Source: JBOGZD01 sp050697155
Lineage (GTDB): Bacteria; Actinomycetota; Thermoleophilia; Solirubrobacterales; 70-9
Direction: 5' to 3'
NCBI GenBank assembly: GCA_050697155.1
Contig: JBOGZD010000111.1
Coordinates: 1 to 9,462 of the forward strand
Length of the DNA stretch: 9,462 nt
Below, piece after piece: positions 1-6,047 of the stretch; the first letter of the stretch is position 1, and every line of letters begins with the position of its first letter. The position numbers were made by a program, and so were the translations under genes. The notes beneath the pieces are model-generated. The model was not told where the DNA came from. It made no database searches and saw only the letters and a program-made list of their open reading frames with translations.

Positions 1-78
1 CAAGAGGTGACACCACCTTCCCCACCCAGCCCAGCCACCGTCGAGAGAAAGGAGGCGCTCGCGACCGTTACCGTGTGA
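1..78 (+). CDS. Possible 3' end of an upstream gene (partial)
   Basis: The frame beginning at base 1 stays open to a TGA at 76-78 and would give a 25-residue Pro/Ser-rich tail (QEVTPPSPPSPATVERKEAL...). No domain can be recognised. An AAAGGAGG Shine-Dalgarno-like run at 48-55 lies inside it, but no good start codon follows at the usual distance. This may simply be non-coding leader sequence, and only the upstream sequence would tell. Confidence 0.2.
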   Translation, partial: QEVTPPSPPSPATVERKEALATVTV

Positions 79-94
79 TCGTCAACCGGGACCG

Positions 95-114
95 CCGTCG
101 AAGTTCAACGACGG
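95..114. repeat. Short inverted repeat upstream of the AbrB-like gene
   Basis: CCGTCG (95-100) and CGACGG (109-114) are exact reverse complements separated by 8 nt. The repeat lies about 30 bp before the AbrB-like start, so it could be an operator or a leader hairpin. AbrB/MazE-type proteins often repress their own promoters by binding such dyads. A stem of this length can also arise by chance in GC-rich DNA. Confidence 0.3.
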
Positions 115-145
115 TCGGGACATCCTCGGAAAGAACGGTCAGGCG

Positions 146-298
146 GTGATCAACCAGAAGCGCCGCGTGACCCTTCCCCAGCAAGCGCTTCTGGCTGCCG
201 GGCTGCGCGACGGAGATCGGGTTCGCGCTAAGGCCGACGGCCCAGGTCGGATCGTCCTGGAGAAGATCGGACTACCGGTATGGGCGGAATCGCCGTGA
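146..298 (+). CDS. AbrB/MazE-type small DNA-binding protein
   Basis: A 50-residue protein from GTG 146 to TGA 296-298. Residues 1-41 read like one swapped-hairpin AbrB (SpoVT/MazE) domain: an INQKRRVTLP start strand, then an AAGLRDGDRVRAKADGPGRIVLEKI core with the typical 'G-hydrophobic-x-x-G-D' turn followed by a hydrophobic strand. Such proteins bind DNA as dimers and act as transition-state regulators or as antitoxins. No toxin-like reading frame (PIN, MazF) follows, because the sigma factor gene converges 24 bp downstream, so it is an orphan here. The frame is open upstream to base 11 but has no ATG, GTG or TTG before 146, which decides the start. The ribosome site is weak (GGAAAG 128-133). 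Homologues often have ATG starts, so a start outside the normal set remains possible. Confidence 0.7.
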   Translation: MINQKRRVTLPQQALLAAGLRDGDRVRAKADGPGRIVLEKIGLPVWAESP

Positions 299-322
299 GA
301 CGACCGACCCGCTGGAAACCCG

Positions 323-1489
323 TCAGGCCCGCTCGCGCAGGCGCTGGGCCTCGGGGAGCTGCTTGAGCTTCTTCAGCGTGTTGTTCTCGATCTGACGAAT
401 CCGCTCGCGGGTGACGCCGAACGCGCGGCCGACCTCCTCCAGCGTCAGCGGCTCGTGGCCGCGCAGCCCATACCGCAGCTCGATCACCTGTCGCTCGCGC
501 TCGGGCAGCGAGTCGAGCGCCTTCTGGATGTCCTCGCGCTGAAGGTTCTCCGTCGCCGCCTCGAACGGCTCCTCGCTCTCCTCGTCGGCGACGAAGTCGC
601 CCAGCTCCGACTCGTCCTCGTCCCCCACCGGCTTCTCGAGCGAGATCGGCATCTGCGACACCCGCAGGATGTCGCGCACCTCGCGCACCGTCACCTCGAG
701 CTCGGCCGCGATCTCCTCCGGCTCGGGCTCGCGCCCGAAGCGCTGGACGAGCTGGCGCTCGACCTGGGTGACCCGGTTGAGCTTCTCCACCATGTGCACC
801 GGGATCCTGATCGTCCGCGCCTTGTCGGCGATCGCCCGCGTGACCGCCTGGCGAATCCACCACGTCGCGTAGGTCGAGAACTTGTAGCCGCGCCGGTAGT
901 CGAACTTCTCCACCGCCCGGATCAACCCCAGCGACCCCTCCTGAATCAAGTCGAGGAACCCCAGCCCCCGCCCCAGATACCCCTTCGCGATCGAGACCAC
1001 CAGCCGCAGGTTGGCCTCGACCATGTGCCGCTTCGCCGACATGTCGCCCTTCTCGATCCGCTTCGCCAGCTCGATCTCCTGATCGCCGGTGAGCAGCTCG
1101 ACCCGCCCGATCGAGCGCAGGTACAGCCGCAGCGAATCGAGGCTCGGCTCGACCGTCAGGTCGAGCTCGGGCTTCTTCGACCCCCCCGGCTGAGCCACGC
1201 CCTTGGACTCCTTGTGGGCGGACAATCCCTCCTCGGCGACCACGTCGACGCCGTGCTCGACCAGGTAGGCGTGCAGGTCGCGCACCTGCTCCTTGGTCAC
1301 CTCGACCTCCTCGAGCGTGCGCGCGATCTCCTCGAAGGTCAGGTAGCCGCGCTCGCGGCCCTGGACGATCAGCCCGCGCAGCTCGTCGGAATCGGGCAGC
1401 GCCGAGTCGTCATCGATCCGCCCCTCGGCGGCGCCGTTTGTAGAGCCCCCTCCCTCATCAGCAAGAAGAGCATCCGCTCCCTCAGCCAT
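323..1489 (-). CDS. rpoD: Primary RNA polymerase sigma-70 factor (RpoD/SigA type)
   Basis: A 388-residue sigma-70 family protein that directs RNA polymerase to promoters. From ATG 1489: acidic N-terminus, a region 1.1-like segment (about 33-85, SDELRGLIVQGRERGYLTFEEI), region 1.2 (about 117-149, LRLYLRSIGRVELLTGDQE), region 2 (about 150-230) with LDLIQEGSLGLIRAVEKFDY and the -10-recognising FSTYATWWIRQAVTRAIADK, region 3 (about 231-310), and region 4 (about 320-388) with the -35-recognising helix-turn-helix LTLEEVGRAFGVTRERIRQIE. The RTIRIPVHMVE stretch and the region 1.1-like part favour a group 1 or close group 2 factor, not an ECF or SigB type. ATG 1489 is preferred to TTG 1522 because AGGAGGAG lies 11 nt upstream and because the TTG overlaps a probable -10 box. 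It converges with the AbrB-like gene and diverges from folE2. Confidence 0.95.
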   Translation of the reverse strand: MAEGADALLADEGGGSTNGAAEGRIDDDSALPDSDELRGLIVQGRERGYLTFEEIARTLEEVEVTKEQVRDLHAYLVEHGVDVVAEEGLSAHKESKGVAQPGGSKKPELDLTVEPSLDSLRLYLRSIGRVELLTGDQEIELAKRIEKGDMSAKRHMVEANLRLVVSIAKGYLGRGLGFLDLIQEGSLGLIRAVEKFDYRRGYKFSTYATWWIRQAVTRAIADKARTIRIPVHMVEKLNRVTQVERQLVQRFGREPEPEEIAAELEVTVREVRDILRVSQMPISLEKPVGDEDESELGDFVADEESEEPFEAATENLQREDIQKALDSLPERERQVIELRYGLRGHEPLTLEEVGRAFGVTRERIRQIENNTLKKLKQLPEAQRLRERA

Positions 1490-1521
1490 CTGCCCGTCAA
1501 CTCCTCCTCTGGGGCCGCGCA

Positions 1522-1527
1522 AGTATA
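1522..1527 (-). promoter_or_regulatory. Probable -10 box of the sigma factor gene
   Basis: The minus strand reads TATACT (1527 down to 1522), five of six matches to TATAAT in a very GC-rich intergenic region. A start point about 7 nt downstream would give a leader of roughly 26 nt holding the AGGAGGAG ribosome site (1508-1501) before ATG 1489. No good -35 box is visible at 17-18 bp. The following bases share the 9-mer ATACTTGCG with the malic enzyme promoter. Confidence 0.45.
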
Positions 1528-1605
1528 GGGATTGTCGAGGCCGCGCCGGGGCGTGTGTGTGAACGCCGCCACGGCCGGGCTGTGCAATCTGACACCCTCC
1601 TCGAG

Positions 1606-2625
1606 ATGGCGATCAGCGAACCCACCCCGGACGTCCAGGCCTCGCGCCCGGCGACCGCGGTCAGCCTCACCCGGGTCGGCGTGCGCGGAGTGCAGAAGGT
1701 GATTCAAGTCGGAGGAAGCCCGGCCGCGCCCGGAAGCGGAGCTGAGCACGCGGCCGGCAATTACTTCTTCGCCGAGCTCGAAGCGCTGGTCGACCTCAAC
1801 CCGCAGCAGGCCGGCGTCCACATGTCGCGGTTCGAGGAGATCGTCAACGAGGCGATCGACGCGGTGGTGCTGGGCGAGACGCTGCGCGCCGAGAAGCTCG
1901 CCGCCCACATCGCCGAGCGGGTGCTTGAGCGCCAGGGCGGGCTGCGCGCCGAAGTCAGCGTCGCCGCCCGCTATCCCGAGACCGTCCCCACCCCCGTCTC
2001 CGGCCAGGAGACCCAGGAGATCTACACCCTGCTGGGAACCGCCGTCGCGTCCGAGCGCGGCACCCGCACCCTCACCGGGGTCGAGGCGCACGGGATGACC
2101 GCCTGCCCCTGCGCCCAGGAGCTGGTCGCCGGCCGCTCGCGCGAGCGGCTCGCCGCCGAGGGCTTCACCGACGACGAGATCGAGCGCGTCTTCGCCGCCG
2201 TCCCCGTCGCCACCCACAACCAGCGTGGCATCGGCTCGCTTCACATCGGCCGCCCCGAGGGTTCTGAGCTCGACATCGACGCTCGCGACCTGCTGCACAT
2301 CGTCGAGCAGTCGATGAGCTCGGAGATCTACGAGCTGATGAAGCGCTCCGACGAGGTCGCCGTGGTCGAGAAGGCCCATCGCCAGCCGCGCTTCGTCGAG
2401 GACTGCGTGCGGGAGATGATCCGCCGCGTCGTCGACGCCTACCCCGAGCTCATGGACGGCGCCTTCGTCCACGCCCGCCAGGAGAACCTCGAGACCATCC
2501 ACCGCCACTCGGTCGTCGCAGAGCGCTCCGGCGCCCTCGCCGAGGTCGCGCGCGAGCTCGAGACCGGCGCACACTCCCGCCACCACATGACCACCCGCGA
2601 GTGGCTCGAGGAGCCCTGCGCCTGA
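1606..2625 (+). CDS. folE2: GTP cyclohydrolase FolE2/MptA family
   Basis: A 339-residue COG1469 enzyme. The family opens GTP to a dihydroneopterin product, the first step of folate and pterin synthesis; bacterial FolE2 makes the triphosphate and archaeal MptA the 2',3'-cyclic phosphate. Family marks from ATG 1606: LTRVGVRGVQ (about 21-30), AGVHMSRFEEIVNEAI (about 69-84), GMTACPCAQE (about 163-172) with the metal-site cysteine, ATHNQRG (about 202-208), SEIYELMKRSDE (about 239-250) and ARQENLETIHRH (about 290-301). CPCAQ followed by THNQR recalls the archaeal MptA pattern, so the exact product is open. GTG 1555 would add 17 unlike residues (MCERRHGRAV...). ATG 1606 is preferred, although neither start has a clear ribosome site. 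No Zur-box-like AT-rich palindrome is visible upstream. It is a single gene with no other folate genes nearby. Confidence 0.92.
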   Translation: MAISEPTPDVQASRPATAVSLTRVGVRGVQKVIQVGGSPAAPGSGAEHAAGNYFFAELEALVDLNPQQAGVHMSRFEEIVNEAIDAVVLGETLRAEKLAAHIAERVLERQGGLRAEVSVAARYPETVPTPVSGQETQEIYTLLGTAVASERGTRTLTGVEAHGMTACPCAQELVAGRSRERLAAEGFTDDEIERVFAAVPVATHNQRGIGSLHIGRPEGSELDIDARDLLHIVEQSMSSEIYELMKRSDEVAVVEKAHRQPRFVEDCVREMIRRVVDAYPELMDGAFVHARQENLETIHRHSVVAERSGALAEVARELETGAHSRHHMTTREWLEEPCA

Positions 2626-2639
2626 CCGCGGCGCCGCGG
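2626..2639. terminator. 14-bp palindrome between convergent genes, possible terminator
   Basis: CCGCGGCGCCGCGG is fully self-complementary and starts directly after the folE2 stop codon, filling most of the 18-bp gap before the stop of the opposite gene. It could fold as a 5-bp GC stem with a 4-nt loop on either transcript. There is no T-run on either side, so it does not look like a classical intrinsic terminator. Confidence 0.3.
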
Positions 2640-2643
2640 CGCC

Positions 2644-5346
2644 TCAGCGGGCGACGATCCGGAACCGCACCCGCACCGGCTTCGACACGTTCCCCCACTG
2701 GTCGCCGGCCCGCAGCTCGAGGCGGTGCTTGCCGGGCCGCTGCCGCGCGAGCCTGAGCGGCGAGCGCGCCGCCCGCCAGCCGCCGCGATCGAGGCGGTAT
2801 TCCGCGCTCGCAGGCGACTGGTCGCTGAGCGAGAACCGCAGCCGCGGCCGGCGCTGGGCGCTTCGGCGGCGAGGGGTGCGCTGGAGCTCGATCACCGGCG
2901 CGGCGGCGTCCGCGCCCGCCCCGGGCTGGGCCGGGTGCTGCGGCACGGAGGCCGGCGCCGGCGCGGGATCGGGCTCGGGCGTCGGATCGGGCGTCGGCTC
3001 CGGATAGATCGCGGGGTCGAGTGGATAGTCCTCCTCGGCGTCCGGGACGCCGTCCCCGTCCCGGTCGGGCGCCGGGCGCCCGCAGGTGTGGACCGTCGCC
3101 CGGGGCGCGGGGTCGGCCGAGAGGCCGGTGAAGCTCGCCGCTGTGTCGCGGTAGGCGACCGCGGTGTCCGTGAGCGTCCCGGCGGCCGGATCGGCGATCC
3201 CGAACCAGTGCCAGATGCTGTCCAGCAGCTGCTGATCGCTCGTCCACGAGTAGGCGAGCAGGCCCTCGATCCCGCAGTCGCTGCGCGGCGCCCAGTCGGC
3301 GACCTCGGCGAACAGCGCCGCCCGCTCGGCCTCCGTGAGCGCGCCGGTGCCGCCGGTGGGCGCGCCGAAGGCGAGGTGCACCTCCGCGTCTTCGTTGCCC
3401 GTCTCGTCGAGCGCCGCGCGCACGTCCGCGATCAGCGCGCTGAGCGTGGCGAAGGTGCGCCTGCTCGTCGTCTGGACGTAGACCGCGTCGAGGTTGCCGC
3501 TGAGCTCGGGGCGGGCGCCGACCATGTCGCGGATGAAGGCTTCGGCGGTCCCGCCGGCGCCGGTGTCGGAGAGACTCGCGACCGCATTGGCGTCCGGGTC
3601 GACGGCGCGCAGCGCCTCGCGGGCGGCGACGTACATGGAGGCGTAGCGGGACGCGGACGCGTTGCCGTCCGACCAGCTCCCGGACCCGTTGGCGAGCGAC
3701 CAGATCTCGAACCGCCGAGGCGCCAACGCGGCGTCGAGGTGCCGGCTCTCGTCCCAGAACGCGCCCCCGGCTCCGTAGCGCTCCGCGAAGGAGCCCATGA
3801 AGCGCGCATACGAGCCCTCGAGCCCGCCGGGCGCGGCCGCCGCCCAACCGGGCGTCGAGTGGAACGCCGGCGCCACCGAGACACCCTCGAGGGCGAGCAG
3901 GATGAACTGGTCGTCGATCGGCGCCCACCCGGGCTCGTATCCCGTCGCATCGGGCGCGACCGGCTCGATCGAGCTCCAGCTGATCAGCTCGCGGGCGCGG
4001 CCGAGGTTCGCCTCGCCCATCGACTCGAACTGGGCCTGGTCCTTCCACGGGGACGGCCACTTGGTCACCGCTGCGCCGAAGAACGAGTCCGGCACCCGCG
4101 GCGGGTGGACCCGCGGCGCCTCCGAAGTCGGCGACGAGCCGTCGCCGTGGCAGGCGGGCAGGATCTCGGACGGCGGCGCGCTGGCGGCCTCGCCCTCGTA
4201 GAGCTCGACCTGCTCGGCGTAGGCGCGCGCGCTCTGATACGGCGCTCCGGTCTGCGGATCAGCCATCCCCCACCAATGCTCCCGGTTTGCGAGATTGAGC
4301 TCGGGGCCGATCCAGGTATGCGGGTAGATCGCCGCCAGGTCGCAGTCGGTGCGGGCGAGCTGATCGACGGTGCGGGCGATCATCTTGGCCCGGTCGGCCT
4401 CGCTGTAGTCGAGCTGGTTCCAGCCGAACTCGGTCAGCAGCAGCTCCTTGTCGCCCAGCCCGACCGCCTCGAGCGCCCGGCGAACCCAGCCCAGCATCGC
4501 CAGGTTGAGGTCGGGGTGGGGGCGGTAGACATGGAAGGCGACCGCGTCGACCCGAGACGGCAACTCCGGCTCCGCCGCGGCCATTCGCTCGAGGAACCGC
4601 GTGGTCTCCATCCCCTTGATGCCCGTGCCGGTGTACTCGCTCGTCTTCAGGGTCGCAAGACCACCCATGGCGGCGGTCGCCTCGGGATCGGCGGCGTGGA
4701 TCTCCTCGGCGCTCGCGGCGAGCAGCGCGGCGAACGTCTCGGGGTCGGAGGCCGGACACCAGAAGTAGGTCCAGTTGGGCTCGTTCCAGATTTCGAAGCG
4801 CTCGACCGGGAGCTCCGGAAGGTCCGGCCGCGAGGTCCAGAAGGCGCCGCCCCGGCCGTAGCGACCCGCGAGCGCGCCGGCGAAGTCGGCGAAGTCGGAA
4901 ACCGCCGTCGGCGCCACGCCGCTGTTGCGCCGGCAGCCGCTCTCGGGGGGTGCGGCGGTGCGAGCCCAGACCGGCGGCGAGTGAAGCACCGGCGTCCAGG
5001 TCTGGCCGTGCAGCGCCAGCGCCTCCACGTGGCGATCGAGCTTCGTCCACGTGTAGGCGTGGCCGGCGGCGGTCGGGGGGTTGGGCTCGACCTCGACCCA
5101 GCCCGCCTCGGTCCGCACCGAGTCGATCCGAGCCGCCTCGATCTCGGCGAGCGCCCGGTCGCGGAGCTCGTACCGGCCGTCGAGCGACATCGAGTAGAGG
5201 CTCGGCGCGCTGATTCCGAAGAACTGCTCGGGCACCGCGCGCTCGAACGCCGACGCGGGCGCGGCCGCGAGCAGACCGACGCTCGCGGCGAGCGCCGCGA
5301 CGCAGCCGCGCACGCGGCTACTTGCTTCCAGGTACCGCCACCCCAC
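2644..5346 (-). CDS. Secreted two-barrel clan GH-A glycosidase-like protein with Ca-binding linker and Ig-like C-terminus
   Basis: A 900-residue exported protein. A signal peptide (about 12-33, hydrophobic core then ASA) is followed by barrel 1 (about 38-385) of the GH5/GH39-like clan GH-A: FEIWNEPN holds the acid/base Glu189 and LLTEFGW the nucleophile Glu306. Barrel 2 (about 418-735) repeats the layout (PDSFFG, FHSTPGWA, RYGAGGAFWD, FEIWSLAN, FGIADP) but has Leu551 and Ala659 in place of the two glutamates, so it is probably not catalytic. Next come DRDGDGVPDAEED (761-773), which looks like a thrombospondin-3/EF-like calcium loop, a Pro/Asp linker (about 778-812), and an Ig-like domain (about 816-898) of the kind found in surface proteins of these actinomycetes. 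The substrate cannot be read from sequence. GTG 5346 is taken as start; GTG 5313 gives a shorter, cleaner signal peptide. It lies 87 bp after pgsA on the same strand. Confidence 0.88.
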   Translation of the reverse strand: MGWRYLEASSRVRGCVAALAASVGLLAAAPASAFERAVPEQFFGISAPSLYSMSLDGRYELRDRALAEIEAARIDSVRTEAGWVEVEPNPPTAAGHAYTWTKLDRHVEALALHGQTWTPVLHSPPVWARTAAPPESGCRRNSGVAPTAVSDFADFAGALAGRYGRGGAFWTSRPDLPELPVERFEIWNEPNWTYFWCPASDPETFAALLAASAEEIHAADPEATAAMGGLATLKTSEYTGTGIKGMETTRFLERMAAAEPELPSRVDAVAFHVYRPHPDLNLAMLGWVRRALEAVGLGDKELLLTEFGWNQLDYSEADRAKMIARTVDQLARTDCDLAAIYPHTWIGPELNLANREHWWGMADPQTGAPYQSARAYAEQVELYEGEAASAPPSEILPACHGDGSSPTSEAPRVHPPRVPDSFFGAAVTKWPSPWKDQAQFESMGEANLGRARELISWSSIEPVAPDATGYEPGWAPIDDQFILLALEGVSVAPAFHSTPGWAAAAPGGLEGSYARFMGSFAERYGAGGAFWDESRHLDAALAPRRFEIWSLANGSGSWSDGNASASRYASMYVAAREALRAVDPDANAVASLSDTGAGGTAEAFIRDMVGARPELSGNLDAVYVQTTSRRTFATLSALIADVRAALDETGNEDAEVHLAFGAPTGGTGALTEAERAALFAEVADWAPRSDCGIEGLLAYSWTSDQQLLDSIWHWFGIADPAAGTLTDTAVAYRDTAASFTGLSADPAPRATVHTCGRPAPDRDGDGVPDAEEDYPLDPAIYPEPTPDPTPEPDPAPAPASVPQHPAQPGAGADAAAPVIELQRTPRRRSAQRRPRLRFSLSDQSPASAEYRLDRGGWRAARSPLRLARQRPGKHRLELRAGDQWGNVSKPVRVRFRIVAR

Positions 5347-5367
5347 GCCCGACTCATCGGCACCTGC

Positions 5368-5384
5368 CCCCAGGCGGACTGGGG
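5368..5384 (-). promoter_or_regulatory. Hairpin in the leader between pgsA and the glycosidase-like gene
   Basis: CCCCAG (5368-5373) and CTGGGG (5379-5384) form an exact 6-bp stem with a 5-nt loop, 22 nt before the GTG 5346 start. The intergenic stretch is only 87 nt and also holds GGGGCCCC just after the pgsA stop. The hairpin may mark an mRNA leader, a processing site or an attenuator. I could not match it to a known riboswitch class, and it has no U-run for termination. Confidence 0.3.
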
Positions 5385-5433
5385 TCCTCCCACACCACGG
5401 ACGTCTGTACTACTCAGGGGCCCCTTCGGCCGA

Positions 5434-6003
5434 CTAAATGCCCTCGGCCCGCGCGGCGATCCGGCGGTCGCGCTCCTCCTCGATCCGCCGCCGCAGCCCG
5501 AAGAAGTAGTCGGCGCCCGAGATCACGGTCATCACCACGGCGACGTAGAGCAGCACGTCGACCCAGAGCGGCGAGGGGTCGAAGGCGATCAGGGCGAAGA
5601 TCGCCACCACCTGGAGCGCCGTCTTCGCCTTGCCGAGCCAGCTCGCCGCGATCACCACCCCCTGCTCGGCGGCGATCGTGCGAAGGCCGGTGACCGCGAG
5701 CTCGCGGGCGATGATCACCATCGCCACCCAGGCCGCCAGCCGGTCGAGCGCGACCAGCGAGACCAGCGCCGCGATCACCAGCAGCTTGTCGGCGAGCGGG
5801 TCCATCAGCTTGCCGAAGTTGGTGATGTCGCGGCGGCGGCGGGCGATGTAGCCGTCGAGCCCGTCGGTGAGCGCGGCGAGGGCGAAGACGGCGGCCGCGA
5901 TCACGTCCCCGTCAGGGGTCTCGCCGAGCAGCGCGACGACGATCACCGGCACGGCGAGAATCCGCACCAGCGTCAGCGCATTGGGCAGGTTGAGCGGGAA
6001 CAT
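5434..6003 (-). CDS. pgsA: CDP-diacylglycerol--glycerol-3-phosphate 3-phosphatidyltransferase
   Basis: A 189-residue inner-membrane CDP-alcohol phosphatidyltransferase. It joins CDP-diacylglycerol and glycerol 3-phosphate to phosphatidylglycerol phosphate, the committed step to phosphatidylglycerol and cardiolipin. The N-terminus NLPNALTLVRILAVP is typical of PgsA. The family signature D-x2-D-G-x2-A-R-x8-G-x3-D-x3-D is complete: Asp47, Asp50, Gly51, Ala54, Arg55, Gly64, Asp68 and Asp72. Hydrophobic helices are visible at about 14-27, 34-46, 73-86, 89-105, 125-141 and 147-167. Length is normal for the family. ATG 6003 is the only reasonable start. A GAGGAG at 6024-6019 is 15 nt away, rather far for a ribosome site. 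Actinomycetes carry paralogues of this family (for example PIP synthase), but the PgsA-like N-terminus and the missing extra domains favour PgsA. Confidence 0.93.
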   Translation of the reverse strand: MFPLNLPNALTLVRILAVPVIVVALLGETPDGDVIAAAVFALAALTDGLDGYIARRRRDITNFGKLMDPLADKLLVIAALVSLVALDRLAAWVAMVIIARELAVTGLRTIAAEQGVVIAASWLGKAKTALQVVAIFALIAFDPSPLWVDVLLYVAVVMTVISGADYFFGLRRRIEEERDRRIAARAEGI

Positions 6004-6032
6004 GAGCTGCTTGGTCGGCTCCTCGCCGAGCG

Positions 6033-6040
6033 TAGATACT
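6033..6040. promoter_or_regulatory. Shared divergent -10 region of pgsA and malic enzyme
   Basis: TAGATACT is the only AT-rich patch in the 44-bp divergent gap. On the plus strand GATACT (6035-6040) sits 7 nt before GTG 6048, with TTGGTC (6011-6016) as a weak -35 at an 18-bp spacer. Transcription would then start at or next to the GTG, making the malic enzyme mRNA leaderless, which suits the lack of any ribosome site. On the minus strand the same patch reads TATCTA and would serve pgsA with a ~23-nt leader. Both assignments are inferred from spacing only. Confidence 0.42.
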
Positions 6041-6047
6041 TGCGTGC

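Noticed and set aside
75..149. 24-codon frame from GTG 75 whose TGA overlaps the GTG of the AbrB-like gene (GTGA)
   Set aside because: The overlap would suggest translational coupling, but the AAAGGAGG is about 19 nt before the start, too far, and the peptide looks random.
455..1528. Open frame of 357 codons on the plus strand
   Set aside because: It lies antisense to the sigma factor gene, is Leu/Arg/Asp-rich and without motifs; the minus frame encodes all sigma-70 regions.
1490..1605. Zur operator before folE2, as known for some bacterial folE2 genes
   Set aside because: No AT-rich Zur-like palindrome is present in the intergenic region.
5347..5433. Possible c-di-AMP, c-di-GMP or fluoride riboswitch before the secreted protein gene
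   Set aside because: The leader is too short and none of the conserved core sequences that I know for these classes is present.
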